Below, one piece after another: positions 17,674 to 26,747 of a stretch of DNA of 64,000 nucleotides. The notes beneath the pieces are model-generated. The model had not been told where the DNA came from and searched no databases. It saw only the letters and a program-made list of their open reading frames with translations. Every line of letters begins with the position of its first letter. Position 1 is the first letter of the stretch. A program made the translations under genes and the position numbers. The DNA comes from CAZHOV01 sp964534315 (GTDB taxonomy: Bacteria; Bacteroidota; Bacteroidia; Chitinophagales; Saprospiraceae), in the NCBI GenBank assembly GCA_964534315.1, contig CAZHOV010000001.1, positions 1-64,000 on the forward strand. The letters are read 5' to 3'.

Positions 17674-18570
17674 TCATTTCACAACCCGCATTTTCATTTT
17701 CACATCTTCTTTAGGCCGGTCGCCAGGTTGAGTAACCACGTTGGCGATTTTATCGATCACTTCAAGACCTTCGATTACACGTCCGAAGACCGTATAATCT
17801 CTATCGAGGAATGGGGTGCCGCCTAATTCCGTGTAGGCTTTCTTTTGTTCAGGTGTGTATTTAAAGCCTTTTCTGATTTCAATGGATTCCAGATTTTCTT
17901 CGGTTAGTTTGGAGCCTTGCACGATATAGAACTGGGAACCGGAGGATTTCTTTTCCGGGTTGACCTGATCACCCATTCGAGCCGCCGCCAGAGCGCCTTT
18001 AACATGGATTAGGGAATCTACGAATTCTGCGGGAACTTGATACCCCGGGCCGCCCGAGCCTAGTCTTTTGCTAGAAGGGGCATTTTTAGAATCGGGGTCT
18101 CCACCCTGGATCATGAATCCATTGATAACCCGATGGAACAGAAGCCCGTCATAAAAGCCTTCCTCTACCAGTTTGATAAAATTGTCCCGGTGTTTTGGGG
18201 TGGCATCATATAATTGAATGACCATATTACCATAATCGGTTTCTAATTCGACCAGGCAATTACGGGGAGCGTCAACGACCAATTTTTTTTCCATACGACT
18301 TGTTTTATCGCCAGCTTTGGCGGTTAGGGTAACATTATAATTGCCGGAGGAAGTATACTTGTGTTCAGGTGATGCTTCCTGAGAAGTAGTACCGTCTCCA
18401 AAATCCCACTCATAAGCTTTGGCTTTTTTCGATTCGTTTTCAAAAATTACGCTAGCGGGAGCGGTATTGTCTTCGGGAGAATAAGTGAACTTGGCAACCG
18501 GTCTCGAACAAGAAGCAATCAGTAGCATACTGAATGCAGCAAAAACCAATAATATATTACTTTTATTCAT
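17674..18570 (-). CDS. Lipoprotein with PKD domain fused to cyclophilin peptidyl-prolyl isomerase
   Basis: This 298-residue protein has a lipobox LLIASCSR (Cys21), a PKD domain at about residues 25-100 (YEWDFGDGTTSQ is diagnostic) and a cyclophilin domain from about 105. The catalytic FHRVINGFMIQGGDP region and SGSQFYIV are intact. It should catalyse cis-trans proline isomerisation at the cell envelope. It is paralogous to the next gene (18613), with the same insert 'EKKSSGSQF', so a tandem duplication with later PKD gain or loss is likely. Both genes are on the minus strand, 42 bp apart. Confidence 0.9.
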   Translation of the reverse strand: MNKSNILLVFAAFSMLLIASCSRPVAKFTYSPEDNTAPASVIFENESKKAKAYEWDFGDGTTSQEASPEHKYTSSGNYNVTLTAKAGDKTSRMEKKLVVDAPRNCLVELETDYGNMVIQLYDATPKHRDNFIKLVEEGFYDGLLFHRVINGFMIQGGDPDSKNAPSSKRLGSGGPGYQVPAEFVDSLIHVKGALAAARMGDQVNPEKKSSGSQFYIVQGSKLTEENLESIEIRKGFKYTPEQKKAYTELGGTPFLDRDYTVFGRVIEGLEVIDKIANVVTQPGDRPKEDVKMKMRVVK

Positions 18571-18612
18571 AAATGTTAAGTTTGAAATAGAATGTTACAA
18601 CTACAGGTGGAG

Positions 18613-19260
18613 TTATAAAATGGAAATTTTCATTTTAATATCTTTATTTGGGCGTGCTTGTTGATTCGTAGGGACGCTACAAATCTTATCAATAACGTCA
18701 AGCCCTTCTACTACTTCGCCAAAGACGGTATATTCCATATCAAGGAAGGGATAGCCACCAACTTCTTTGTAATAGTTACGTTGGGCTTCATTATAAGTGA
18801 TTCCTTTTTGTTTTTCCCAGTTATCCAGTTGCTGGTCCGTCTGTGGGGCGCCTTGAACAATAAAAAACTGAGAGCCTGAGGATTTTTTTTCAGGATTTAC
18901 ATTGTCGCCTTGCCGGGCGGCGGAAAGCGCCCCTTTGAGGTGTGGGCGGCCAATTTCAGCCTCTAGCGTGTAGCCCGGTCCTCCGGCTCCCAACGGTTCG
19001 CCCGGAGCAGCCGTCTTCGAATTAGGATCTCCACCCTGACACATGAATCCCTCGATAACCCGATGGAATAATAAGTCATCATAAAATCCTTCTTTTACCA
19101 GTTTGACAAAGTTGTCCCTATGAATAGGTGTGTCGTCGTAAAGCTTGACCTTCATGTTGCCAAACTCCGTTTCGATCAACGCATAGGTGTTCTTTTTCTC
19201 GCAGCCGGAAAATAATAGTACGGCAAATAAAAAGCTTAATGGTAACAGGTATTTTTTCAT
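18613..19260 (-). CDS. Cyclophilin-type peptidyl-prolyl isomerase lipoprotein
   Basis: This 215-residue protein has a lipobox LLFSGCEK (Cys20), directly followed by one cyclophilin domain. Motifs are FHRVIEGFMCQGGDP and SGSQFFIVQGAP. The sequence between them closely follows the neighbouring PKD-cyclophilin. It is probably the upstream gene of a two-gene unit that supplies proline isomerase activity to folding outer-membrane or secreted proteins. Confidence 0.9.
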   Translation of the reverse strand: MKKYLLPLSFLFAVLLFSGCEKKNTYALIETEFGNMKVKLYDDTPIHRDNFVKLVKEGFYDDLLFHRVIEGFMCQGGDPNSKTAAPGEPLGAGGPGYTLEAEIGRPHLKGALSAARQGDNVNPEKKSSGSQFFIVQGAPQTDQQLDNWEKQKGITYNEAQRNYYKEVGGYPFLDMEYTVFGEVVEGLDVIDKICSVPTNQQARPNKDIKMKISIL

Positions 19261-19332
19261 GGTATCAAATTTTAAGAGTAGTTTTTAAATGTAAAGATGA
19301 AGGGTAAAAGATAACTATTCGTTGTGCATTGA

Positions 19333-19683
19333 TTATTCTTCTTCCCATTCATTAAAATATTGAATAACTTTTTCTTTTAAATATTTTTCTTGTTCTTTTA
19401 CGCCCTTTACGGTAAAGGGCACAAGTTCTTTCCAGTGTGGCCAGCCATCTTCATCCCGACCGTTAAATTCGTAATATCCGTCATAGCTCATTAATCTGCA
19501 AACAGCAATGTGCATGAGATCTTGTTTCTCCTCTTTTGTGAATTTTTCGCCCCACCGGCCAAGTTCTTGTATACCGATCAGAAATAAAATGGCATTAAGA
19601 TCAGGAAGTTGAGGCCGGTTGAAAAGATCCTTGATCAGATGCCGGACTCTAAGCCACTCGAAATCCAGTTCCCACTCCTCCAT
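19333..19683 (-). CDS. Hypothetical protein co-transcribed with lgt
   Basis: This 116-residue soluble protein is not recognised. It is acidic and aromatic-rich (MEEWELDFEWLRVRHLIKD at the N-terminus, GYYEFNGRDEDGWPHWKEL later), without a signal peptide or membrane helix. Its start codon is 1 nt after the lgt stop, so the two genes are almost certainly translated from one transcript. No catalytic motif is apparent. The tight spacing suggests a function connected with Lgt or lipoprotein maturation, but this is guilt by association only. Confidence 0.75.
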   Translation of the reverse strand: MEEWELDFEWLRVRHLIKDLFNRPQLPDLNAILFLIGIQELGRWGEKFTKEEKQDLMHIAVCRLMSYDGYYEFNGRDEDGWPHWKELVPFTVKGVKEQEKYLKEKVIQYFNEWEEE

Positions 19684-19684
19684 G

Positions 19685-20836
19685 TTATTTTCTGTTTTTA
19701 TTTACTAAGTAGATAATCCCTCCGGTTCCCAATAAAAATAAAACAATGGCTATAATCTCTGCCTGAGTCATATTAAAAAAGGACTCATAACGAATATTAA
19801 CTCTAATCTTTTCGATTAAAAACCGCTCCAAACCATTGAAGATAAGATACAAGCAAAAAAGAACTCCAGGAATAGTTATCCGCTTACGCAGGAACCAAAG
19901 AAAACCCCCTATTGCAAAAGCCATAGCTGTTTCATATACAGACGTAGGATAGACAGGCGGATCCAGTTTGTTGCAGTAATTATAGGTACATCCTTCAATA
20001 GGTACGCCCTCTTCAGCAACATTGTTGGGATAATCGTAAGCCCATAGCCATTCGGGTAGGAACCACCAGGAAGGGGTATCGGCTGTATTGGGTATGCCCC
20101 AATCTCCATCTCCCGAAAAGTGGCAACCCAGACGGCCTATTCCATAACCAATTATTAAGGCAGGCGCTACTGCATCCAGCACGTAAATAGGTGGAATTTC
20201 TTTTTTCTTTAAGTAAAAATACATGACGATAAAGGCAACAATCAACCCGCCATAGATGGCAAGGCCCCCGCCAGAGAAAAAAGTGCCGATAGGATCTTCA
20301 AAAAAACGGTCGAGGTTCTCAACGATGTCAAATATCTTGGCTCCGATCACGCCGGAGATAGCTGATATGATCGTAATATCCCCTATACGGTCGTGCGGAT
20401 AAATCTTTACCGTTTTGATCTTTGGTTTAGGCAGTTTTTTGCGTTGTTTTTCCCGGTATTTGAGCCCCGCTAATAGAATGGCTCCGAGTAAACCTCCGAT
20501 AAGACTCCCCTTTGCTGAAAGGATAACGCCTGAAGCATCAGCCCGGAATTCACTGACATTTAAAAGGATGTATAGTATTTTATATCCTAATAAAAAGCCA
20601 AGTACCGCATTCAGGATCAACTCGCTTGCAGAAGCCGGCATGCCTTCTTTGACCTTTACCTTAACGGGCTTCAGTAGACCTTCCTTTTCTTTCCGTTTGA
20701 GTTCAATATATAAAATATAGGCACTGACCAGAATGGCAATAGCTAACAGGAGCCCAAACGTTTTTACGATGGAAGCCCAATTATCGGGTTCGGTGCCAAA
20801 AAAATAATGAAGTATGTACGAAAGATCCGGAAACAT
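19685..20836 (-). CDS. lgt: Prolipoprotein diacylglyceryl transferase family protein
   Basis: This 383-residue polytopic membrane protein has about seven helices. The Lgt signature appears as 'IGYGIGRLGCHFSGDGDWG' in place of the GRxGNFxNxE of proteobacterial Lgt, and the later TSVYETAMAF and LIFNGLERFLIEKIRVN motifs match Lgt. It would transfer diacylglycerol from phosphatidylglycerol to the lipobox cysteine of prolipoproteins, several of which are encoded in this window. The chain is longer than the ~290 residues of E. coli Lgt owing to an extended N-terminal part with charged loops. The divergent signature makes exact activity a family-level inference. Confidence 0.85.
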   Translation of the reverse strand: MFPDLSYILHYFFGTEPDNWASIVKTFGLLLAIAILVSAYILYIELKRKEKEGLLKPVKVKVKEGMPASASELILNAVLGFLLGYKILYILLNVSEFRADASGVILSAKGSLIGGLLGAILLAGLKYREKQRKKLPKPKIKTVKIYPHDRIGDITIISAISGVIGAKIFDIVENLDRFFEDPIGTFFSGGGLAIYGGLIVAFIVMYFYLKKKEIPPIYVLDAVAPALIIGYGIGRLGCHFSGDGDWGIPNTADTPSWWFLPEWLWAYDYPNNVAEEGVPIEGCTYNYCNKLDPPVYPTSVYETAMAFAIGGFLWFLRKRITIPGVLFCLYLIFNGLERFLIEKIRVNIRYESFFNMTQAEIIAIVLFLLGTGGIIYLVNKNRK

Positions 20837-21035
20837 ATTTTTTAGGGATTGTTGACGGCAAAAATAGGTAGCCTAATCGGATTTTGCAGGGTAAATTTGA
20901 AATTTCTCTACCAAGAAATTACTTCTATCCATTAAACTTTTTTTTTAAGCGCCAGTCCAACCTTCGTAAATGCGTTTGTAACCGATGAATTGCAATTTCT
21001 GACCATTCAATTTTTTACAACTTAAATCCAAGATT

Positions 21036-22691
21036 ATGGATAGAAGAGCTACCCTTTCAACCCTCCTCGGTCGCCCAAAACAAGCAGACCAGGAAAAACC
21101 CATGACCGTAAATATGTCTCTCGACCCCTACGCAGGGCCATGGGCGTTTGAACAAGCTGCTCATTTATTGAGACGTACTATTTTCGGACCCACCTACTCG
21201 CAAATAAAGGATGCAGTCCAAAATGGATTAGAGGCTACGGTGAATAGCCTGCTTGCTGATCAGCCCCTACCCGATCCTCCTGTAAATTATTATTTCCAGA
21301 ACGATCCGAATGTACCCGTAGGCGAAACGTGGATTGGTCAACCTTATGACGATCAAAATCAATTTGCTGTTTATCGAACCCGTTCTTTGGCGGCCTGGAC
21401 ATTCGGGCTGATCAATCAGCAAGGGCTGTCGATAAGAGAAAAAATGGTGCTCTTCTGGCATAATCATTTTGTGGTTTCCAATGTCAATGACCCAAAATTT
21501 GTATACCGCTATATCACTACCATTCGTGAAAGAGCCCTTGGAAATTTTAGAGAACTGGTCAAGGAAATCAATGTTGATCCCGCTATGCTGCGGTACCTTA
21601 ACGGTAACCAAAATACAGCGGTTGCTCCGAATGAAAATTATGCCAGAGAATTATTAGAGTTGTTTACGATCGGTAAAGGACCACTAGCCGGACCAGGCGA
21701 CTATACCCACTACACGGAAGATGATATAAAAGAAATGGCCAGGATTTTGACGGGCTGGGTAGGTGTCGGCTACTTTTCTAATGATGACACCCCTGTCAAT
21801 TCTATTTTTATTCCAAATTGGCATGACCAGGGTACCAAACAATTATCGCATCGCTTTGATAATGTAGTGATCTCTAATGCAGGAGATCAGGAACACCAAA
21901 TCTTAGTGGATATTATATTTCAAAAATCAGAGGTTGCCCGGTTCATCTGTCGGAAGTTATATCGTTGGTTTGTGTATTACGACATTAATGACACGATTGA
22001 ACAAAACGTAATTGAGCCATTAGCGCAGATCTTCATCGATAATGACTACGAGATCAAACCGGCTCTTGAGGCGCTGCTGAAAAGTCAGCACTTTTTTGAT
22101 ATGCTTAGTATGGGGTGTATTATTAAAAACCCGATTGATTTTGTGATGGGTTTGGTCAATCAACTGGAGGTGCCGGTCCCCGATAACCTGACCCCTCAAT
22201 ACTTTAGTTGGTTGAGTTTATTTCAGGTAACGCCGGAGATGCAGATGCAGTATTATGCACCCCCGGATGTAGCAGGATGGAAAGCTTACTACCAAGAGCC
22301 TTCGTACTACCGGTTGTGGATTAATTCCGTAACGCTACCGCAACGTATGAGTTTTACCGATACCATGGCGACTACCGGGCTGGAGCTTAATCCGCAATTT
22401 TCCCTACAAATAGATGTGTTAAACTTCATCCTTACCATTGATAATAACCTGGATCCGAATGCGGTAGTATCGGAATTTGCCAGCATATTATTCCCGCAGC
22501 CCCTGACACAGATTCAACTGGATTATCTGAAGAATGCCCTGATCCCGGGCTTACCGGATTATGAATGGACGATTGAATTTGGCGATTACCTCGTTGATCC
22601 TACGAATATGGATTTGGCTACATCTATAGAGAATAAGTTGAGAAACTTATTCAAAGCCATGTTGGCGATGCCGGAGTATCACCTTAGTTAG
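21036..22691 (+). CDS. DUF1800 domain protein
   Basis: This 551-residue protein matches DUF1800: 'EQAAHLLRRTIFGPTYSQI' near the N-terminus, 'REKMVLFWHNHFVVS', 'NENYARELLELFTIGKG' and 'PPDVAGWKAY'. It lacks a clear hydrophobic signal peptide, although MDRRATLSTLLG could be a reduced twin-arginine-like start. It is paired with a DUF1501 gene 52 bp downstream, a recurrent pair in Bacteroidota and Planctomycetota. The biochemical role is unknown; the pair is thought to act on exported or surface material. Confidence 0.9.
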   Translation: MDRRATLSTLLGRPKQADQEKPMTVNMSLDPYAGPWAFEQAAHLLRRTIFGPTYSQIKDAVQNGLEATVNSLLADQPLPDPPVNYYFQNDPNVPVGETWIGQPYDDQNQFAVYRTRSLAAWTFGLINQQGLSIREKMVLFWHNHFVVSNVNDPKFVYRYITTIRERALGNFRELVKEINVDPAMLRYLNGNQNTAVAPNENYARELLELFTIGKGPLAGPGDYTHYTEDDIKEMARILTGWVGVGYFSNDDTPVNSIFIPNWHDQGTKQLSHRFDNVVISNAGDQEHQILVDIIFQKSEVARFICRKLYRWFVYYDINDTIEQNVIEPLAQIFIDNDYEIKPALEALLKSQHFFDMLSMGCIIKNPIDFVMGLVNQLEVPVPDNLTPQYFSWLSLFQVTPEMQMQYYAPPDVAGWKAYYQEPSYYRLWINSVTLPQRMSFTDTMATTGLELNPQFSLQIDVLNFILTIDNNLDPNAVVSEFASILFPQPLTQIQLDYLKNALIPGLPDYEWTIEFGDYLVDPTNMDLATSIENKLRNLFKAMLAMPEYHLS

Positions 22692-22743
22692 TTCTTCTGT
22701 ACATCCTTTTTGATCCATTTTTTAACTTTTAGACTTTTCCATT

Positions 22744-24309
22744 ATGAAAAGAAGAAAATTCTTACAAACATCCGCCACCTCTGCCGTTACCCTTCCATTG
22801 GTATTAAACGGCTTGCAGGTGTCCGCATATCCTAAATCACCCTTATATCAGTTATTAAATATAGAATCTGACAAAGTGTTGGTATTGATCCAGTTGTCGG
22901 GTGGTAATGACGGGTTAAATACGATCATTCCTCTTGATCAGTATGATAATCTTGCCAATGCGCGGTCCAATGTTTTGATTCCGGAAAGTGCAGTTATTCC
23001 TGTAAATAGTGAGACTGCTTTTCACCCTTCTATGGGGGGAATAAAAAATTTGTTTGATGATGCCCGGATGTCGATTATACAGAGTGTAGGCTATCCCAAT
23101 CAAAACCGGTCACATTTTCGGTCGACAGATATCTGGACCACGGCTTCCGAGGCAGATGAGTATTTGACAACGGGTTGGATGGGGCGTTATTTTGATTCCT
23201 TACATCCCAGTTATCCGGATGGTTACCCTAACGGCCAATTTCCGGACCCGATTGCGATCACCATTGACTCCTTAGTATCGGAGACCTGCCAGGGCGTTGG
23301 GTCCAACTTTAGCCTTGCCCTGACAGACCCCTTTTCCTTAGGTCCGTTGACCATAGGAGAAGAAGGGGACGTGCCGGATACGCCATATGGCTATGAGTTG
23401 GCATATATCCGTCAGGTCATGCAACAAACCAATGCTTATGCAGATGTGGTAGGCGATGCTGCCAACAATGGCAATACCCTCTCCACCCATTATCCCGATG
23501 ATAACCGACTTGCTCAACAGCTAAAGATCGTGGCGCAGTTGGTTTCGGGAGGATTGAAAACGAAGGTATACGTATGTAATATTGGAGGGTTTGACACCCA
23601 TGCCAATCAGGTGGTTGACGGAGATCCGTTGGTTGGAGAACATGCTACGTTGCTTCAAACGTTATCAGACGCTGTCTATGCTTTTCAAGACGATTTGAAG
23701 CTTTTGGGGATTGAAGAAAAGGTAATCTCTATGACATTCTCTGAGTTTGGTCGCCAAATCAAATCAAATAATAGTTTGGGAACAGATCATGGCTCAGCTG
23801 CTCCTATGATGGTTTTTGGCAAGTGTATCAATCCGGTAATTTTAGGAGACAACCCAGAAATTCCAGCTCAGGTAGAAGATCAGGAAGGTGTCCCTATGCA
23901 ATATGATTTCAGATCTGTTTATGGCTCGGTATTGATGGATTGGTTTGAGGTGGCCGAGAGTGAGGTGAAGAGTTTGTTGTTTGACGATTTTCAATATATT
24001 CCAATCCTTCAGCCGTGTACCGTAACTTCTACCGAAGCATTAAGCAGTAGTGCAGAAGAATTACAGGCATCCTGTTTCCCTAACCCTTTTGAAAATGTCA
24101 CGACCATCCGATTTACTTCCAAGGCGGAATGGGTAAAGGTGAGTATTTACAATGCGCTAGGTATAGAGATCAAGGTGTTGGCTAGTGGGAAATTTCCAAG
24201 CGGAACGCACGAGGTTCGTTTTGAAGCTCATGATTTACCTAGTGGCAATTACTATTTTAGAATTCAGACAGAAAGAGGACAAAAGACGAAAGGAGTGGTT
24301 AAACAATGA
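22744..24309 (+). CDS. DUF1501 protein with Tat signal and T9SS type A sorting domain
   Basis: This 521-residue protein begins with a twin-arginine signal (MKRRKFLQTSATSAV). The DUF1501 (sulfatase-like fold) region runs to about residue 420, with LIQLSGGNDGLNTIIPL, NIGGFDTHANQ and FSEFGRQIKSN...GTDHGSAAPM. The last ~80 residues form a T9SS type A C-terminal domain (CFPNPFENVTTIRF, SIYNALG, HDLPSGNYYFRI). The protein is therefore predicted to cross the inner membrane folded via Tat and the outer membrane via T9SS, and to be attached at the surface or released. It is co-transcribed with the DUF1800 gene. Confidence 0.9.
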   Translation: MKRRKFLQTSATSAVTLPLVLNGLQVSAYPKSPLYQLLNIESDKVLVLIQLSGGNDGLNTIIPLDQYDNLANARSNVLIPESAVIPVNSETAFHPSMGGIKNLFDDARMSIIQSVGYPNQNRSHFRSTDIWTTASEADEYLTTGWMGRYFDSLHPSYPDGYPNGQFPDPIAITIDSLVSETCQGVGSNFSLALTDPFSLGPLTIGEEGDVPDTPYGYELAYIRQVMQQTNAYADVVGDAANNGNTLSTHYPDDNRLAQQLKIVAQLVSGGLKTKVYVCNIGGFDTHANQVVDGDPLVGEHATLLQTLSDAVYAFQDDLKLLGIEEKVISMTFSEFGRQIKSNNSLGTDHGSAAPMMVFGKCINPVILGDNPEIPAQVEDQEGVPMQYDFRSVYGSVLMDWFEVAESEVKSLLFDDFQYIPILQPCTVTSTEALSSSAEELQASCFPNPFENVTTIRFTSKAEWVKVSIYNALGIEIKVLASGKFPSGTHEVRFEAHDLPSGNYYFRIQTERGQKTKGVVKQ

Positions 24310-24394
24310 GTAATTAATAAGGAGCAATGAATAAATTTATGCTCACCTCCAAATCATTCATCAAAGATGGTCTGATTTTTGGCCTTAAATTTAC

Positions 24395-24414
24395 AGGCCA
24401 ATCCTGGCCTTTTT
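24395..24414 (+). terminator. Rho-independent terminator after DUF1501 gene
   Basis: A six-bp GC-rich stem AGGCCA/TGGCCT (24395-24400 with 24405-24410, 4-nt loop) is followed directly by TTTT. It lies 86 bp past the DUF1501 stop and ahead of the convergent mtaB stop. Confidence 0.65.
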
Positions 24415-24444
24415 AAGAGCTGGCGAAGCATTTTGTTTTAGGAG

Positions 24445-25791
24445 TTAAGCGATTTCTGCATGGATCAATTCGGCCTGAAAAAGGCCATCTGAATTGATAT
24501 TGTCAAGGCGCACAATCCCCAATTCATTGATTAAATCTGCTTGAATGGGGAGGGTGACTTTTAAATAGTTATCCGTAAAACCGGACATCATGCCTTTCTC
24601 TTTAGAGACTTCGAAAAGGACCTCTCGCTCCTGACCTGTAAATTGCTGATAGAAATGGCGCTTTTTCTTTTCAGAAAGAATACGGAGCATTTCATTCCGC
24701 TCTTTTCTGACGTGCATAGGAACTACCCCATCCATATCAAAGGCAGGGGTATTGGGCCTTTCGGAATAGGTGAAGACGTGGAGGTAGGATATCTCCAGAT
24801 CATTCAGAAAGTTGTACGTATCCAGGAAATCCTCCTGTGTTTCGCCGGGGAAGCCAACGATGACATCCACTCCGATGCAGGCGTGCGGCATAAGTGTTTT
24901 GATCTTTGCAACTCGGTCGGCATAGAGTTCGCGTTTATACCTTCTGCGCATCAGGCGAAGTAGTTTATTACTACCCGATTGGAGCGGCATATGAAAGTGA
25001 GGGACAAACCGATTGGAGTTGGAGACAAACTCGATAATATCATCGGAGCATAGGTTTGGTTCGATGGAAGAAATCCGAAAGCGGTGGATGCCCTCAACAT
25101 GATCCAATTCCTTTATGAGATCGATGAACATGGCTTCCTTTTTAGGGCGGACGCCTTCGATGACCTCGGTTCCATTGCCAAAGTCACCGATGTTGACTCC
25201 GGTCAGTACAATTTCTTTTACGCCCAGGTCAGCAATTTTTTGGGCGTTAGCCACTACATGTTCAACCTTATCGCTCCGGCTTTTCCCCCTTGCGAGTGGG
25301 ATGGTACAGAAAGTACATTTATAATCGCATCCATCCTGCACTTTCAGGAAAGAGCGGGTGCGGTCGCCAAAAGAGAAGGCCTGATGAAAGCTATTGGCTT
25401 CTTTGATCTCAACAGCACGGACCAGGCCTTTTCCAGGAGCATTAGAAAGGTCATTGATATAGTCGAGGATTTGAAACTTTTCGGAGGCACCAAGTACCAG
25501 ATCAACTCCGGGGATTTCGGCAATTTCCTTAGGTTTCAATTGGGCATAACAACCGATAACCACTACATGAGCATTTGGTGCTTTGCGAAGAGCTCGTCGA
25601 ACTAATTTTCGGCATTTCCGGTCGGCAAAATCAGTAACGGAGCAGGTATTGATTACATAGATATCGGCGCCCTCACTGAATTTCACTTTCGTATACCCAT
25701 TATCCTCAAACAATCTGCCTATTGCAGAAGTCTCGGAATAATTGAGCTTACAGCCCAGAGTATGAAAAGCGACGGTACGAGGAGTTGCCAT
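24445..25791 (-). CDS. mtaB: tRNA (t6A37-C2)-methylthiotransferase MtaB
   Basis: This 448-residue radical-SAM enzyme converts N6-threonylcarbamoyladenosine-37 to its 2-methylthio form in tRNA. The N-terminal UPF0004 domain has three cluster cysteines (HTLGCKLN, INTCSVTD, VVIGCYAQ). The radical-SAM CxxxCxxC motif is DGCDYKCTFCTIP, and a TRAM domain occupies the last ~65 residues. The start HTLGCKLNYSET-type N-terminus is typical of MtaB rather than MiaB or RimO. It is transcribed away from the toxin-antitoxin-like pair. Confidence 0.93.
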   Translation of the reverse strand: MATPRTVAFHTLGCKLNYSETSAIGRLFEDNGYTKVKFSEGADIYVINTCSVTDFADRKCRKLVRRALRKAPNAHVVVIGCYAQLKPKEIAEIPGVDLVLGASEKFQILDYINDLSNAPGKGLVRAVEIKEANSFHQAFSFGDRTRSFLKVQDGCDYKCTFCTIPLARGKSRSDKVEHVVANAQKIADLGVKEIVLTGVNIGDFGNGTEVIEGVRPKKEAMFIDLIKELDHVEGIHRFRISSIEPNLCSDDIIEFVSNSNRFVPHFHMPLQSGSNKLLRLMRRRYKRELYADRVAKIKTLMPHACIGVDVIVGFPGETQEDFLDTYNFLNDLEISYLHVFTYSERPNTPAFDMDGVVPMHVRKERNEMLRILSEKKKRHFYQQFTGQEREVLFEVSKEKGMMSGFTDNYLKVTLPIQADLINELGIVRLDNINSDGLFQAELIHAEIA

Positions 25792-25873
25792 GTTAATTTT
25801 ACCTTTAAGTGCGAAAATAACAATATTAGGTTAGAAATTGTTTGTTTGGCTAGTTGAAATGTTTTGTTTTTTG

Positions 25874-25904
25874 TTTGAAAAAATACAAAAAAAATGTATT
25901 TTTA
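25874..25904 (+). promoter_or_regulatory. Promoter with overlapping operator-like dyad for the TA-like pair
   Basis: TTTG at 25874-25877 and TATTTTTA at 25897-25904 are separated by exactly 19 nt, which fits the Bacteroidota consensus TTTG-N19-TAnnTTTG in all but the last base. An 8-bp dyad (AAAAATAC at 25879-25886 with GTATTTTT at 25896-25903, 9-nt spacer) lies across the spacer and -7 box. This is the expected place for an autoregulatory operator bound by the HTH protein encoded downstream. Confidence 0.5.
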
Positions 25905-25976
25905 TATCGTTTTTTGACAATAATTCTATTTGAGTTCCATCTGTGAAATGTTTTTTATTCCTTTAAAATTCTAATA

Positions 25977-26297
25977 ATGGATCAGTTGGAATTTGCTCTA
26001 AAAAAGCTAACCTTTAAATGGTTACCAAAGCATTTAAATCATATAGCAGAAAAAATTGTAATAGATAAAAGGAATATTTCTTTTTTAGCAATCAATAGAC
26101 TGTTTAGGATAAAAAATAAGAAAATTGCAAAGAGTCCTGAGCCATTTAGAAATACTTATGTGGTTCAAGGATTTGTTGATACTCAAAAAAATGATCTATT
26201 GAGAACTAAAGAAGAAGAATTGACTGTTATATTTAGAATTGACAAAGAAAACAACATTATTGTAATAACAGCTTACAGTGAATCTGATGAAAAGTAG
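25977..26297 (+). CDS. Small basic protein, putative toxin of a TA-like pair
   Basis: This 106-residue protein is not recognised. It is rich in Lys/Ile/Asn (LSFLAI-, RIKNKKIAK-like stretches) and its C-terminal half is beta-rich (RNTYVVQGFVDTQK, ELTVIFRIDKENNIIVITAY). That ending recalls small RelE/MqsR-fold or BrnT-like toxins, but I cannot assign a family. The gene is markedly more AT-rich than its neighbours. Its last 20 bp overlap the next gene, which encodes an HTH protein. The toxin-before-antitoxin order resembles HigBA and MqsRA. The function is inferred from context only. Confidence 0.6.
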   Translation: MDQLEFALKKLTFKWLPKHLNHIAEKIVIDKRNISFLAINRLFRIKNKKIAKSPEPFRNTYVVQGFVDTQKNDLLRTKEEELTVIFRIDKENNIIVITAYSESDEK

Positions 26298-26661
26298 TCA
26301 AATTAAATATCATTCTGTTCAACAGCAGGACACCTTTTTTCAAGATAGGTCTTCTGAAGAGCTAAAGGACTTAATTGACAAATTAGACTTTAACCTTTAT
26401 GTTAAAGGTGAAGGAGTCGAGTTGGGAGAAAAGTCAGAATTTTCGGATAAAATTACAGATGTAGATTTGGAAGAGTTGAAACAAATAATGGATAAGAAAA
26501 CATTAACTATTGATAAAAAAATGGAACTCACAGGTTTGACCAGCAAAAAGATCCATCTGATCGAAAATGATAAGTATAAAGCAACCTTGGAGGAAATAAT
26601 CAGTTATTGTGCTGGGTTGAATATAAGGTTTATGGATTTTGTTCCTGAATTGTTTAGTTAG
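26278..26661 (+). CDS. HTH (XRE-like) protein, putative antitoxin
   Basis: This protein has 127 residues from 26278; an alternative ATG at 26287 would overlap the upstream stop by 11 bp. The C-terminal third (about residues 75-120) reads as an XRE-type helix-turn-helix: 'TIDKKMELTGLTSKKIHLIE' followed by 'NDKYKATLEEIISYCAGLNI'. The N-terminal acidic region (about 20-70) could neutralise the basic partner. Codon usage is AT-rich as in the upstream gene. It probably represses the promoter dyad at 25879-25903. Alternatively it could be a simple regulator with an unrelated partner. Confidence 0.65.
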   Translation: MNLMKSSQIKYHSVQQQDTFFQDRSSEELKDLIDKLDFNLYVKGEGVELGEKSEFSDKITDVDLEELKQIMDKKTLTIDKKMELTGLTSKKIHLIENDKYKATLEEIISYCAGLNIRFMDFVPELFS

Positions 26662-26747
26662 TTTTAATAAATCGACTTTTTTCTTTTAACAATTTTAGTA
26701 ACCAACCTTTCATGATTAAGTAGTAGTTTTATAATATGGTTTAGATG

